Positions 22,133-32,667 of a DNA stretch of 64,000 bases are shown here, one piece after another. The notes under the pieces were generated by a model. The model ran no database searches. It was not told where the DNA came from and was given only the letters and a program-made list of their open reading frames with translations. The stretch covers positions 75,132,001 to 75,196,000 of the forward strand of contig JAZHRO010000002.1 of assembly GCA_037157565.1 (NCBI GenBank). The letters are read 5' to 3'. Numbering within the stretch: position 1 is the first letter of the stretch; every line of letters starts with the position of its first letter. A program made the translations under genes and the position numbers. Source of the stretch: Thalassia testudinum (lineage: Eukaryota > Streptophyta > Magnoliopsida > Alismatales > Hydrocharitaceae).

Positions 22133-24471
22133 TGATGAAACCATATTTGTAGGTTTTTTAGGTATGTGAATGCCTAGACATTAAGTTATTTTTAACATTT
22201 ATTTAGCATGCATTAGGATGTAAGTAGATTAGTTTATATTTTTGGCTTGATTGCATAATTCATACATTACATTCATATTTAAATGCATTTAGAATTGACT
22301 TAGAATGGCATGCATTTGATCAGTTAACCAATTAGGTGCATTATTTTAGGCTTAACATGGAAGTTAAGGGTTTGTACATAAATAACCCCTCATTTATTTT
22401 TATTATTTTATTCACTCACTTCTTCAACAGATGCATGCAAGAGTCGCACCCATTGAAGAGCAGCAATGAAGAGGCGATGAAAGTGGATCTCTGTCGCCCA
22501 TGTTCATCGTTGCTTCGTCTCCTCCTCTCAACCATCACAAGCCATTCCCCTGTAATATAAAAAGAAGCTTCGACAACAGAGTCAAGCAGGCCTCAACCTC
22601 GACTCCATCACCTTACGTGCATCAAACACATTCCCATTCTACCACCACCGGCCTCGACCGTGGCAGTCCGCTCCACTACTGTGGGCGTGTGTTGTGACAG
22701 GATGCACTGCTAAATTAGAGCAGTTGTGTACCGTGAGCACCTTAGCGTGTATCTATAGTTTTCCTCCATGCTGCAATAGTAGCGTGCACCACCACCATCA
22801 CTCCATCACCGCCAAGCCTCTCACCGCTCACCCCTTCGCACAACTCCCTACCCATGCTCATACTCAACACCACCATTTTCATTTCGTCCTTTTCTTCTTC
22901 ATTTTCATCTTCTTCCTCTGTTTCTCCTTTACAACCACACAGCACCGAAAGAACCCAAACCTCTACAGTAAGTAGCCACTAGCTCCTCCTCCTCCACACG
23001 CGAGCCCACCGGTGCCGTCGCCCCTCGCCTCTAGCTTGCATGCACCCCCCATCCACGTGCAGTAGCCAGTAGCAGTGCCACCCCCCTTCCGCACGTAGGG
23101 ATGCAAATGGGTCGGGTTCGGGTTGGGTTCGGCTAAACTCATACCCATACCTATTTACAAAATCCATACCCATATGCTACCCATTTACCCATCAGGTACA
23201 AAAATTCAAACCCATACCCATACCAATCTACCCATTGGGTACTCATTTATAAATTGATCTTACGATCAAATCGTGTTAAATTAGAGTCAAAGAAGAGGAA
23301 AAATTTATAATATAATTCATTAATTGTTTATTTTTAGCAAGCTCTCAACATAAGAACTCGGGTTATTCTAATTTTATTGATTTCCACTAAAATTATTACA
23401 AAAAAAGCCTTTCAAGGGGAATATATCAAAAATAAAAATACAAAAAATACAAAGAAAGACTAAATACAAGTACCTTTTAAACAAAAATCACCATCCCCAA
23501 AATAAATATTAAATGGAAGCTTCAGAAGCATTCCCAACCTTCAAAATCATGGAGGGAATCATGAAGAAGATTAAGGTTGGGGGAATGAGGGGCTTAGGGT
23601 GGGACTGATATATATCTCGGGTAAATGGAGATTTTATTCGGGTAGGGTAATCAGGTGTAGATTCATACCCACACCCAAACCCAAACCTGGCCGGGTTTTT
23701 TAGATAAAACACATACCCGAATCTAATCGGGTTCGGGTCGGGTTTACTAAAACTTACATCCCTATCCACATGTGTAGCCCACCAGCACCACCGCCCCTTG
23801 CCTCCGTGCCCTGCCTACATGTGCAACGAGCCCCTTGCTCACGTTCGTTGACGCACCGCCGACCTCTTCCTGTGAGACCCTCGACGAGCAGTTGACCTCC
23901 TCTCACCACCTACGCGTGAAGCTGCTTCACAGCAGTAGTAGCCCACCTCCACCCACCATAGTCTGCCACTCCGTCCAACCGACTTCGGCCATCTCCCACC
24001 TTGCCAGAACCACTGTTGCAAAGCTCGTGCTTTGAAGTACCTTTATGTGCGACCACGCCGCCGGCCATCACCTCCCCTCCATGCACGAGCCATTCAAAGG
24101 GAATCCCCTATTTCCCTCTATTTCTTTTTACATGATATGCCATTGCCATTTTCATTTTTGCATTTCATTATTAAGGTGAATTTGTGAGAATGTCCCCCCT
24201 CTTTCCCTTTATGCCTATTTTAGTTGAAATCCTTGTTATAACTTTAATCTAAAGGGATTGTGGATTCTGTTTCTTTGGGAAATCATCCGTGAACATATAG
24301 TTTTTGACGTGTGTAAGTTTTAATGGACGTAAGCCTCCCTCTGGAGATGACTCGCTCTCTCGAGTGGTTATTTTTAATTATTATGAAAAGCAACTTTCTA
24401 CCACACAACCGAATATAACGACACTCCATTTTATGTGCAAAACAATATCGAAAACAAAAATCATTTTTTCA
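22133..24471 (+). repeat. LTR in plus orientation (composite, right arm)
   Basis: Starts TGATGAAACC after the purine tract and ends near TTTTTTCA at 24471, where CACTA coding resumes. It is interrupted by a hAT MITE (23096-23764). It is homologous in inverse orientation to 19322-20507. Short Pro/His-rich ORFs are incidental. Confidence 0.6.
23096..23764. mobile_element. hAT-type MITE with GGGTTCGGGT subterminal repeats
   Basis: 669 bp with terminal inverted repeats TAGGGATGCAA / TTACATCCCTA and an 8-bp target duplication, TCCGCACG (23088-23095) versus TCCACATG (23765-23772). The two mismatches are CpG-type transitions. Both ends carry GGGTTCGGGT/ACCCGAACCC-like subterminal repeats. There is no transposase, so it is non-autonomous. 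Confidence 0.85.
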
Positions 24472-24724
24472 CTTTGGAGCTAGGATGAGGAGGGTCAAGA
24501 TTATAAAGATGATCCCATAAAATGCCATGTAGGTAGTTTTAAGTTACCATTATGACTGGTCAAATTGAATAGAATGGGTACATGTTCTTGGAATGATTAA
24601 ACCCATCGCTTGCAAGATGCAATTTGACATTTCTTATGTCCTCTGCAAATGCTAAATGGGTGTTGTCAAACATTTTCCACTCTTCTGAATCTACGGGATG
24701 ACGAATGCGACCATCTTGTGACAT
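24472..24724 (-). pseudogene. CACTA transposase, middle part
   Basis: The minus strand reads MSQDGRIRHPVDSEEWKMFD, then FAEDIRNVKLHLASDGFN and a SIWPVIMVT segment. This is the central TNP2 block between the N-terminal piece at 30164-31002 and the later piece at 18318-19321. The TSD of the neighbouring solo LTR (GTTAT, 24725-24729) directly follows. Confidence 0.88.
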
Positions 24725-25454
24725 GTTATTGTTCGGGCGATAAATCAGTGTTTTAAAATTGCTTCGTTGTAATATAGTCAAAATAGCGCTCAAACAAATA
24801 AATTTATTACTCGAATGAAAAGTTCGAGGTCGAACACAGGGAGCAATATGGTAATTTAATACTCAAGATCACAATTTCAATCAAAGAGAAAAAAGATCGC
24901 AATAATAATAATGTCAAGTATCAATGTGCAAAAAGAATGGAGTAAAATGGTGATTTGAATCACCAATTACTCCTCACAGTAACAGCTACTTAAATCAATA
25001 GTATTAATCAAGGAAATAAAGCCTCAAATGTATGCAGTCAGATGATCTAGGCTTGTATCAGACGGCTTAAATAGCCAGTTACTACAGTGTTTTCAAGAGA
25101 CTCAAGGGTCTCTTTTCTTTGCTGCTCTCTTTCTCTTCTTCTTTCTTCTTCTTCAGAACTCTTTTCTTCTTTGCCTTTCTGCGGTTCAAGGTTCTTCTTC
25201 TTCTTCTTCTTCTGCTTCTCTTCTTCTTCTTTCTGTCCGGCTCCTCTTTTCTTCTTCTTCTTCTTTCTTTCTCTGCTCTTCTACTTTCCTTCTTCACGCA
25301 GAGGGGGAAGGATCCTCAATTTTGGCAAGTGTCAACCAATCCTTCTCGGAGCAAAACCCCCTTGCCCCCATGCACAATTCTCTCTTTCTCTCCTTCGGTC
25401 ATGCTCTCCCAGAGCCTTCAACAGTACCAGGTTATAGGGTTTTTGGACCTAGAG

Positions 25455-28085
25455 TGTTATGAACGCACGCTCCAGACGTCTTTTAAGACGTCTGGGAGGT
25501 AGCCCAGACGTCTGACCAGACGTCTGGAATCACCTCCAGACGTCTGATAAGACGTCTGGGATCATTTACAGACGTCTGGAAATCGGTTATTTTGGCACGG
25601 CGAAAATACCCTCTCCCTCTTTTTCCCTCTCCCTCCTGCGCCCTCTGTCGCGCTCTCTCTCTCCTCCTCGCGCGGCCTTAAAAGGCCACGCCCTCTCCCT
25701 TACTCCCGTCACCTCCGTCTCCTTCCTTTTCTCCTTCCAGCCAGTGCGCGAGAGTGAGCACGAGGGTGAGCGGTGGCGGTGACAGCCGCGGCGGGTGCAG
25801 GAGGAGGTGTTGCGCGGGGGAGGAGGCATCGGCCGTGAGGGCTCGAGCCTGCCGGGGCAGCGGGAGCCGGCCGGCGGGGGCGCAGCGGGCGCGGAGCGAC
25901 GTGGGAGGCCTGCTGCAGCTCGAGCAGTAGGCGGAGCACTCGCAGCGCGGTCGTGCATCGCGAGCGGAGGGCGAGTGGCGCCCTGGTTCTAGAAAATTTT
26001 CCAGAATCAGACGTCTATGCTTCTAGCCAGACGACTTGAACGACGTCTGAAAGGTGAGTTTTTCCGTCTTCTTCCTTCCTTTCGATTGACCGTACTAAGA
26101 GAGAGAGGAAATGGGTATGTGTAGGGTCAGAGATTCGCATCCAACGCGAATCAGACGTCTGGCTCCAGTGCCAGATGGCGGGAACTACTTCCAGACGTCC
26201 TGGGTGACCATCGGACGTCTGGGAACTAGGCCAGACGCCCCCGTAAGCTTTTGGATGTCTGAGAGCCCACGCAGAGCGAGGTAATTCCCTGATCCACTTT
26301 TTAAGACGTCTGGAAGAAGTTCCAGACATCTGATTTTACACTGTTTCATCGTTTTCGACCCGTTTCGGGCCCGTTCGGGCTCCGGTTTCCACGTTTCGAG
26401 TTGCGTTCTTTTCGGAATTACATCCTCTACCTGTCTACAGTAGCTGTATACTGTTTTGAGAAGTTTCTTGTGTTTGATCCTTGTGATAGGACCCCGTTCC
26501 GTTGCAGTCTCGGGGGTTGCAGAGGCACGCGGGATTCCCGACCACGCCCCCAGTTCACCTGTTGTAACCGGTAGAGTGGCTATAAGTATAATCTGTTAAA
26601 TTATGAAACCATAAATAGAACCTAGGACATTGCATGAATCCTAGGAATGAGAAATAGATTGAATGGTAGATTCCTAGGGTGTTGCATGAATCCTAGGGCT
26701 GGAAAACTAGATTGTATGATAGATCCTAGGATATGGCATGAATCCTAGGACGGGAAAACTAGTGGAATGTATGAATACTGCAGTCTTGGAAAATGTGGAA
26801 AGGAAATAATAGCTACCTGTGAATTGAATTAACAACTGCCTGTTATGAATAAATGAACATGATTAAGAGTATGGGATGTATGAACGTGAAACTGGAATGG
26901 TGAAACTGGAATGTCCTGAGTTAAAGAGATGGAACCCTACGGGGAATTAGGAGTAGAACTCCTGGAAAGTGAATGGAATAGAATTGGGGAAGTGAGCTGG
27001 CCCTTGAGTACGGAGTACCAAGGAGAGCGACTGCCCCCCCTGTTTAGTGCAGAGCAGAGCCAGCCGCCCCAGGGACCCGGGGTTAGGACTGGCCACTCTG
27101 TACCGACTTGCTGGCCCTCATGTACGTAGTACCGAGGAGAGCTACTAGTGTAGGGAGGTACTAGCTACCCCACGGGCCTCGGGGTTCTGCTAGCCTCCCA
27201 CACCGACTTGTTAGGCCCACTGGGGCAAACCAGGGTAGTCAGGCGAGGGTGCGCGGACTGTGGAGGGGTTGGACCCCTGTTACTGAGAGGGCTCTGCCCT
27301 GTACTGGTTCCGTGCTGTGCTTTGGGCGCACCCGTTAACGGAAACGACTGACCGCGTGCCAGTGCGGGTTAGCTACCCGTGCGTTTACCGCGTGTGCCGT
27401 AGTCACCGTTACGTCTGTCAGCGACCTTGGGGTGGTTGACTGAGAGTAGGATCACCACGGGGGACTCTCCCGGCCAGGAGAGCACCACGTGCTACTTCTA
27501 CTGTTCGGAAAAGACTGCAATCAAGATCATTCCCACGAGGAACATTCCAGATCAAGTGAAGGATCTGAGAAATAGATAAATTGTGAAACAATAGAAAGAC
27601 GTAAATAAAGGAAGAAAGAAAATTTAAAACAGCTACTATACACTTTACTGTTTCTTTAGTTTAGCTGCCACTCTACTCAGCGTTTTGCTGATGTGTTACA
27701 CTCGTTACCTTTCAGGACCAGGTGTTGAGCAGCCAGGGTCAGCGGTTGCAGAGGACGCTGGGCCGAGTAGGGTCCAGTAGAGTTACCACTATTCTCTTGT
27801 ACCTCTTTTTGTTCCGTTATAGTGAGTAGTTCTTGTTTCCGCTGTACTTTTCTTTACCTGCAGTTCATATTATGTTATGAATGTTGTTCTACTGTTGTGG
27901 TGGTATATACTGTAGTGGTTTCTTTCCTTACTGCTGTATTTCCTTACTGTTAGTTATATTCATGCTGAATGTGGTTTATTTTACTGCTCTTTTGGTTACT
28001 TCCTCGTTGGACGACTAGGTCTTGGGATTAGTCGAGTCTGTCTGGTTCTCGTGTCTCGTAGGGACTTGGGAATCGGGTCGTTACA
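25455..28085 (+). repeat. Tekay-type solo LTR 1, TSD TAGAG
   Basis: 2631 bp from TGTTATGAACG to GGGTCGTTACA, flanked by TAGAG on both sides (25450-25454 and 28086-28090). It contains CAGACGTCTGG-type arrays (25470-25580; 26005-26335), a GC-rich R region, a threefold CCTAGG-containing repeat (26620-26765), a tandem GGAGAGC-block pair (27000-27215) and a region nearly identical to solo LTR 2 (27330-27785). ORFs within it are incidental. Confidence 0.93.
26620..26765 (+). repeat. Threefold ~50-bp tandem repeat in Tekay LTR
   Basis: Three units sharing GCATGAATCCTAGG and a following GGAAAACTAG. The same block has three units at 37438-37592 and about three at 53478-53612 (inverse), but one at 6080-6120 and 51858-51900, so the copy number varies. 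Confidence 0.8.
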
Positions 28086-30163
28086 TAGAGCGCACCTGGG
28101 TCCAGGGTTGTGGGCGTGGGTCGCAGCTGAGGAATGCGTGGGCATAGGCGGGTTGATGGGTCGGAGCTAGGCTCGCGTGGTGGTGCCACAGGCGAGGTGA
28201 GTGGGTAAGGAGGACCTCACCCTCGTGTGTTAGGAGGCGATAAGCCACTAACACTTTTTCCTCTTATTGCACTACAGACACTCTTCAACTTCCAAGGTAG
28301 GACTAATCCTGCCTCCCTTCTTCTGCATACGCTACATTGCTGCTTCTTCGCGTGATTGCGGTCAAAGATGCAGTCAAAGAGCCAAATTGGCTCCTTGGTT
28401 GCGTTCTTGGGTAGGTTCCGCTGCGCCTGGGGTTTTGTTTGGAGCCTGCAGGTGCTGGAGGGAGCTTCGAGCTTCGCTCGAAGCTTCATTAATGGCGGTT
28501 GAGGCAGTGAAGACCTGAAAACACGAATATGGCCTTGCAGCCAAGTTAAATAGGTTCAGGAGCTTTGCAGGGATGCCACGAGGGTGTGGGTGGCGGTGGC
28601 AAGCTACGAAAGTGGTCGTAAATGGCTGGCGAAGGTGGAAGTGAAGGTCTGGAGGTGGGTTTTTTGGCATATGGTTTGGAGGCGTAATAGAGTGAAGTAG
28701 GATGGGGGTTTTGAAGAGGGTGGTGTGGTGAAGGTCGTGAAGTAGTTGGCAAGGCTTTTGGAGTAGTGGGATGAGCGGGGAGCCTCGTCGGAGGTCTGGT
28801 TGGAGCGGAGGAATGTGAAGGTGGTCAGTGTGATACGGCGGTTGAAATGAAGTACGATTGGTGTGTAAAGGGTGTGGAGGAGCTAGGGAGCTTATCTAGG
28901 TTATTGGTGGATGAAGAGGGGTAGAAACGACGTTGGTTGCGATATGGTCGACGCTGGAGACGAAGGTGACTCTGGTGAGAAGGAAATGGCGAGGAAGACA
29001 GAAGGAGAGACGTTCGCTGGTATGGCGTGATGCGGAGGAAGACGAGGAAAATGAATCCGCCACTGGTATTACGGATGGACGATGAGGGAGGTCAGAGGGG
29101 ATCGCTAGAGCTTGAGGAGCCTTTCGACCGAATTAGGAGAGAGGAATTTAGGGTAGATCCGGTCGAGATTGAGCTTGAGGAGAACGGTTTGATCTAGAGG
29201 TCTTTTTATAGGCCTTTAGAGGAGGTTTTGGGCTTGGGAAGCAAGCTTCCCAAGCTTGGAAAGCTTCGCCGGAGTTGGGAATTTTTTGATACCCTAATCT
29301 CTCATGCATTCGCATGAGAGATTGGGAAGATTTTGGGGCATGGGAATTGGCTCAAAAGGAAGAGAATTCCTTGACGAACTTCCCTTTCAAATTTGAAAGG
29401 GATTCGTTGAGGAATCAAGGAGATCTTGCCAATTTTAGGTCAGTGGAGCTTGTAGGAATAGGATTAATGGTGGTAGGGACCTATTTATGAAAATGATGAC
29501 AAAGTTAAGGGTCTTTTGTAAATATTTTGAAAGTTAAGGGTATAAATGTAATCGGACAAGACCAAGTTGCAAACTAGGTCAAGATAATTTCTGCTTAGGT
29601 CCAAATTTTGGTACAAACCTAATTTGGACCTAAGGAATCCAATGGTGAAGTTGAATTTTGGTTTTGACCACGTTTGACTGAGTAATTTATGCAAAAATCT
29701 AAATTAGGGTAAATGTCTGTCTGAGACTCTATTTTGGGCCAAAATGGGTTCTGATGGTTAATTTGAAGGTATAAAATCCTATAAAATATTTTTATATGAA
29801 TTTTAGATGGTTTAGGTGAATTTTATCCTGACTAGAATCTCAGTTAGTTAAGCAGGTCTATTTTTAGGGTTTCAAAAGTCATTTAATTCTCAAAACATGT
29901 GAAAACCATTTTCTGTCTGTTCTAACCCACTTGTTAACCTTTTAGGACCATTTGACCCTTAGTTAACCCCTAAGAAAACCCATGGTTGTACTATATTCAA
30001 GTTATGAAGGTAAAATTATAGTTTTAACCCTGGTTTCTTGTCTTTCTCTCAGAATGTTAATGCAATGAATTGCAATCCTCTGGTGGTGATGAAGGAGCAT
30101 TTAATGACCTAATTAGATTAAATTGAGCTAGTTATGGCTCATGATGGTGTTCCCATCAGTTAT

Positions 30164-31002
30164 CCTGATGCCATGTCATCAAATTTGCAGTTCTACTTGA
30201 AATAAAAAGACGTTGAAGCCTAGGAATCAATGAAAAGTAACGTAGAACCTTCTCTGGCTATTTTTTGGCCCTTGTAGTTTCTTACTTTGAATCTCTCAAC
30301 ACCACATTATGGAAAATTAGTCAACTCTGCATATTCATTTATGTATAACACATAATCATTTGGACAAGTGTTAATTTTCTCACAATTTAAACTAAGTATA
30401 CGAATCTATTTTTTTGCTTTATACCATGTCTTTGGATAACCTTTCGGATCATTTAAAAGCTCTCCAATGAATTCAAACACCTTAGACATAAATTTAGAGG
30501 TTGCTCTATTTATAATCTTCATCCAAAATAATTTCAAAAGAAATGACAACCTAAAAATGGACGTGATACCGGGAGCAATAAGTTCATTCGTTGCCCTAAT
30601 AGCATCATAAAATCGATTAAAAGTTTCCCCACTAGCCAGATCTTCAACTCCTACTTTCATTTCATCCAGCATTTCATCGATGTCATCGGCTTCAATATCC
30701 ACAGCTGTCTAATCAAAATCTATCGAAGGTTATTTGACTTCCTCTATAAGATCATCTCCATGAGCAATCCACTTAGTATAATGTTGCCACCAACAGTTGC
30801 AAATCGTGTGCTTGAATACAGTGTTCCTATCATATGAATATCCATTCAAGCACCTCCTACATGGGCAAAAAATCCTGTTGAACTTGTCTCCCCATCTGAA
30901 TGACTTCCTATCGTCATGAAATGCACAATTAAGGAACTTACTCACTCCATTCTTGTATCAGGAGTAATCCGAGTTCCTAAAACTAATCTAAGACTTATCC
31001 AT
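30164..31002 (-). pseudogene. CACTA transposase, N-terminal part
   Basis: The start ATG is at 31002-31000 (MDKS, then a TAG). The transposase-associated domain follows, with FCPCRRCLNGYSYDRNTVFKHTI (near 30870-30790) and W..HGDD. Then come an acidic segment, the SFLLKLFWMKIINRATSKFM block, YPKTWYKAKK (30410), and a CEKINTCPNDYVLY-like segment (near 30370) to the break at 30163. Stops in place of Trp occur twice near the start. Confidence 0.88.
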
Positions 31003-32667
31003 GATAATCTACAAAAATAAAATAAAACCATCCAATAATTATAATATGATTTTATAATAGTATTTGTATTTTGATTAATGTTTTCACTTAATAGCCTATC
31101 TTTAAAGATTTTATCACAACGTTACTTGTTACATGTAACTGGTGTCTGGAGAAATTTCGGCAGCATCTCCTCGTACTTCTCTAGTATACCCCCCAAAACT
31201 CACCTTAACTACATTCCCAATAACTCCCATTTAAGGGTGCTTTAGGAATGTACATAAGATCAATTAGTATACTGGAGAAAAGCAAAAAGATACTACTAAA
31301 ATTCCTTTAGACATTGGTTCCATATAACAAATAACCCTAAGTTGTGATTAAATCTTCAAGGACCCCCCTTAGTTCAGTCGACGTCCTTAGTTCAGAACTT
31401 TTCTGAACTAAGGACGTCGACTCTTATGGCATGCTATAAAGACAAAGCTTTATGAATGTAAGTGAGATATATACACACTTTGTATTATTCGTATAACATG
31501 ATCGTAAGTATCAACGGGCAAGTATTTTGACAAGATTATCCCCTCTTAGGGGTTTGAATACCTATTATTTGACCTCAAGTGCATCTAGATTTGTGCAAGT
31601 GTGTGTATCTATAAATTCATTAAAATAATAGAATCAAACAAATATAAAGTGGGTATATAATAGAATCAAATTCAATTTACTAAATCAATCAAGCATACAT
31701 AATAGAATCAAATAAACATTTAGAAGAAAGTAGGTACATCTCACAATCAATCAAACAAATTCAATTTATTAAATCAAGTGGGTACACCCCACAATCATGC
31801 ATAAAAATAATTCACATTCTAAACCTAAGTGGGCACACCCTACATTCTAAACCTAATCAAGTGGGCACACCCCACATTCATTCACAAATTAGTTAAGAAA
31901 ACTTAATTTCATACCTCAACAAAGCACGTGGATTGCAAAGAAGGTGCCCGACGACGCGAGATACCTAAATCAAATTACAAAATTTAATATAAAAAATATA
32001 AAAAATTAAAAAGAAACCAAAATTTACATTTAATTAATAAAAATTTTTTTGGGGTCGTTAATGGGGGGATGGGGTGGCTGTGGGACTGTGGGAGGAGGAG
32101 GGGGTTTGGGTAGGAGGAGGAGGAGGGGTAGCGGCCGACGCATGGGGATAAGGAGGAGGAGGGGCATCGGCCTGGGGATGGGGATGAGGAGGAGGGGCGG
32201 AGGTTGGCGCATAGGGATGAGGAGGAGGAGGGGCGGCGGTGTGCGTAGCGAGGAGGTGACGCGACTAGGGATGGGGATGAGGAGGATGGGCGGTGGTGCA
32301 TGCGGCGAGGAGGAGAAATGTGTATAGGGCAGAAGGGGTCGGGCGCAGGTTTAAGGGTACTTGTACTTTACACGACGTTTTTTGTCAAAATTATTGTGTA
32401 AAGTCGGGTAGGGCGCATACTAATGGCGTTAGACCAAAATTCAGAATCAATATATACGATGGTTTTTGTACAAACATCGTATATATTCATCTACACATTT
32501 GACACTATAGTTCCAAGATAAATTGTCATGTAAAAGATGATAATTTTAATAAAAATCATTGTATATATTCATCTAATTCTAGTACTCGTGAGTAGTCATT
32601 TTACATGACAGTTTTAAGATAAATTATCATGTCATAGGTGTCGTGAATATCTCATTTTCTAGTAGTG
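31003..32667 (-). other. CACTA 5' noncoding/promoter region and terminus
   Basis: No gene. It holds a 22-bp perfect hairpin (31376-31422), repeated GTGGGTACACC-like segments (31650-31880), a GGAGGA-rich stretch (32085-32310) giving false ORFs, subterminal repeats (32380-32650) and the terminal TTTTCTAGTAGTG (32655-32667). Confidence 0.7.
31376..31422. repeat. Perfect 22-bp stem / 3-nt loop inverted repeat
   Basis: Left arm 31376-31397 begins AGTCGACGTCCTTAG. The right arm 31401-31422 is its exact complement. The loop is CTT. A direct repeat of CCTTAGTTCAG overlaps the left side (31368 and 31385). Confidence 0.95.

Larger units (their letters stand above)
19322..24471. mobile_element. Head-to-head retroelement composite inserted in CACTA
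   Basis: The segment interrupts the CACTA transposase between an AAG and a CAG codon. It holds a minus-oriented LTR (19322-20507) with a purine tract, then a plus-strand Athila integrase tail (20528-20854), a 3' noncoding region and a plus-oriented LTR of the same family (22133-24471). The two LTRs are inverted copies: 20225-20252 pairs with 22371-22399 and homology continues outwards. No convincing 5-bp target duplication is visible at the outer ends. This suggests two related elements joined by deletion, or an inversion. Confidence 0.65.
24730..30158 (-). repeat. Solo LTR of an Athila-like element, TSD GTTAT
   Basis: Bounded by TG (TGTTCGGGCG at 24730) and CA (CCCATCA ending 30158), with perfect 5-bp duplications GTTAT at 24725-24729 and 30159-30163. 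The flanks join into continuous CACTA transposase. Removing the nested Tekay solo LTR leaves about 2.79 kb. No primer site, purine tract or coding domain is present, so it is a solo LTR. The GTCGAACACAGGGAG sequence near 24828 matches the corresponding place in E2 and E3 LTRs. ORFs in 25082-25502 are CTT/GAA-rich simple sequence. Confidence 0.82.
18318..32667 (-). mobile_element. CACTA (En/Spm-type) DNA transposon, split by three insertions
   Basis: Transposase pieces of one TNP2-type protein lie in the right order on the minus strand: N-terminal (31002-30164), middle (24724-24472) and later (19321-18318). The protein continues across each insertion. The 5' terminus is TTTTCTAGTAGTG (32655-32667), i.e. 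CACTACTAGAAAA in element orientation, followed by a candidate 3-bp target TAT. The subterminal region (32380-32650) has repeated GATAAATTGTCATG-type and ATATATTCATCTA motifs. The 3' end lies beyond E2, outside the window. It is the oldest framework of the left half. Confidence 0.85.

Noticed and set aside
19322..24471. Intron in the CACTA transposase
   Set aside because: GT/AG can be placed at the ends, but the 5-kb segment has LTRs, an integrase fragment and a MITE, and using those sites would shift the frame.
25082..25502. Lys/Arg/Glu-rich and Phe/Ser/Leu-rich overlapping ORFs
   Set aside because: Both come from a CTT/AAG-rich simple repeat.
25470..25580. CRISPR-like regular repeats
   Set aside because: Units are palindromic and irregularly spaced in plant LTRs, without unique spacers of constant length or cas genes.
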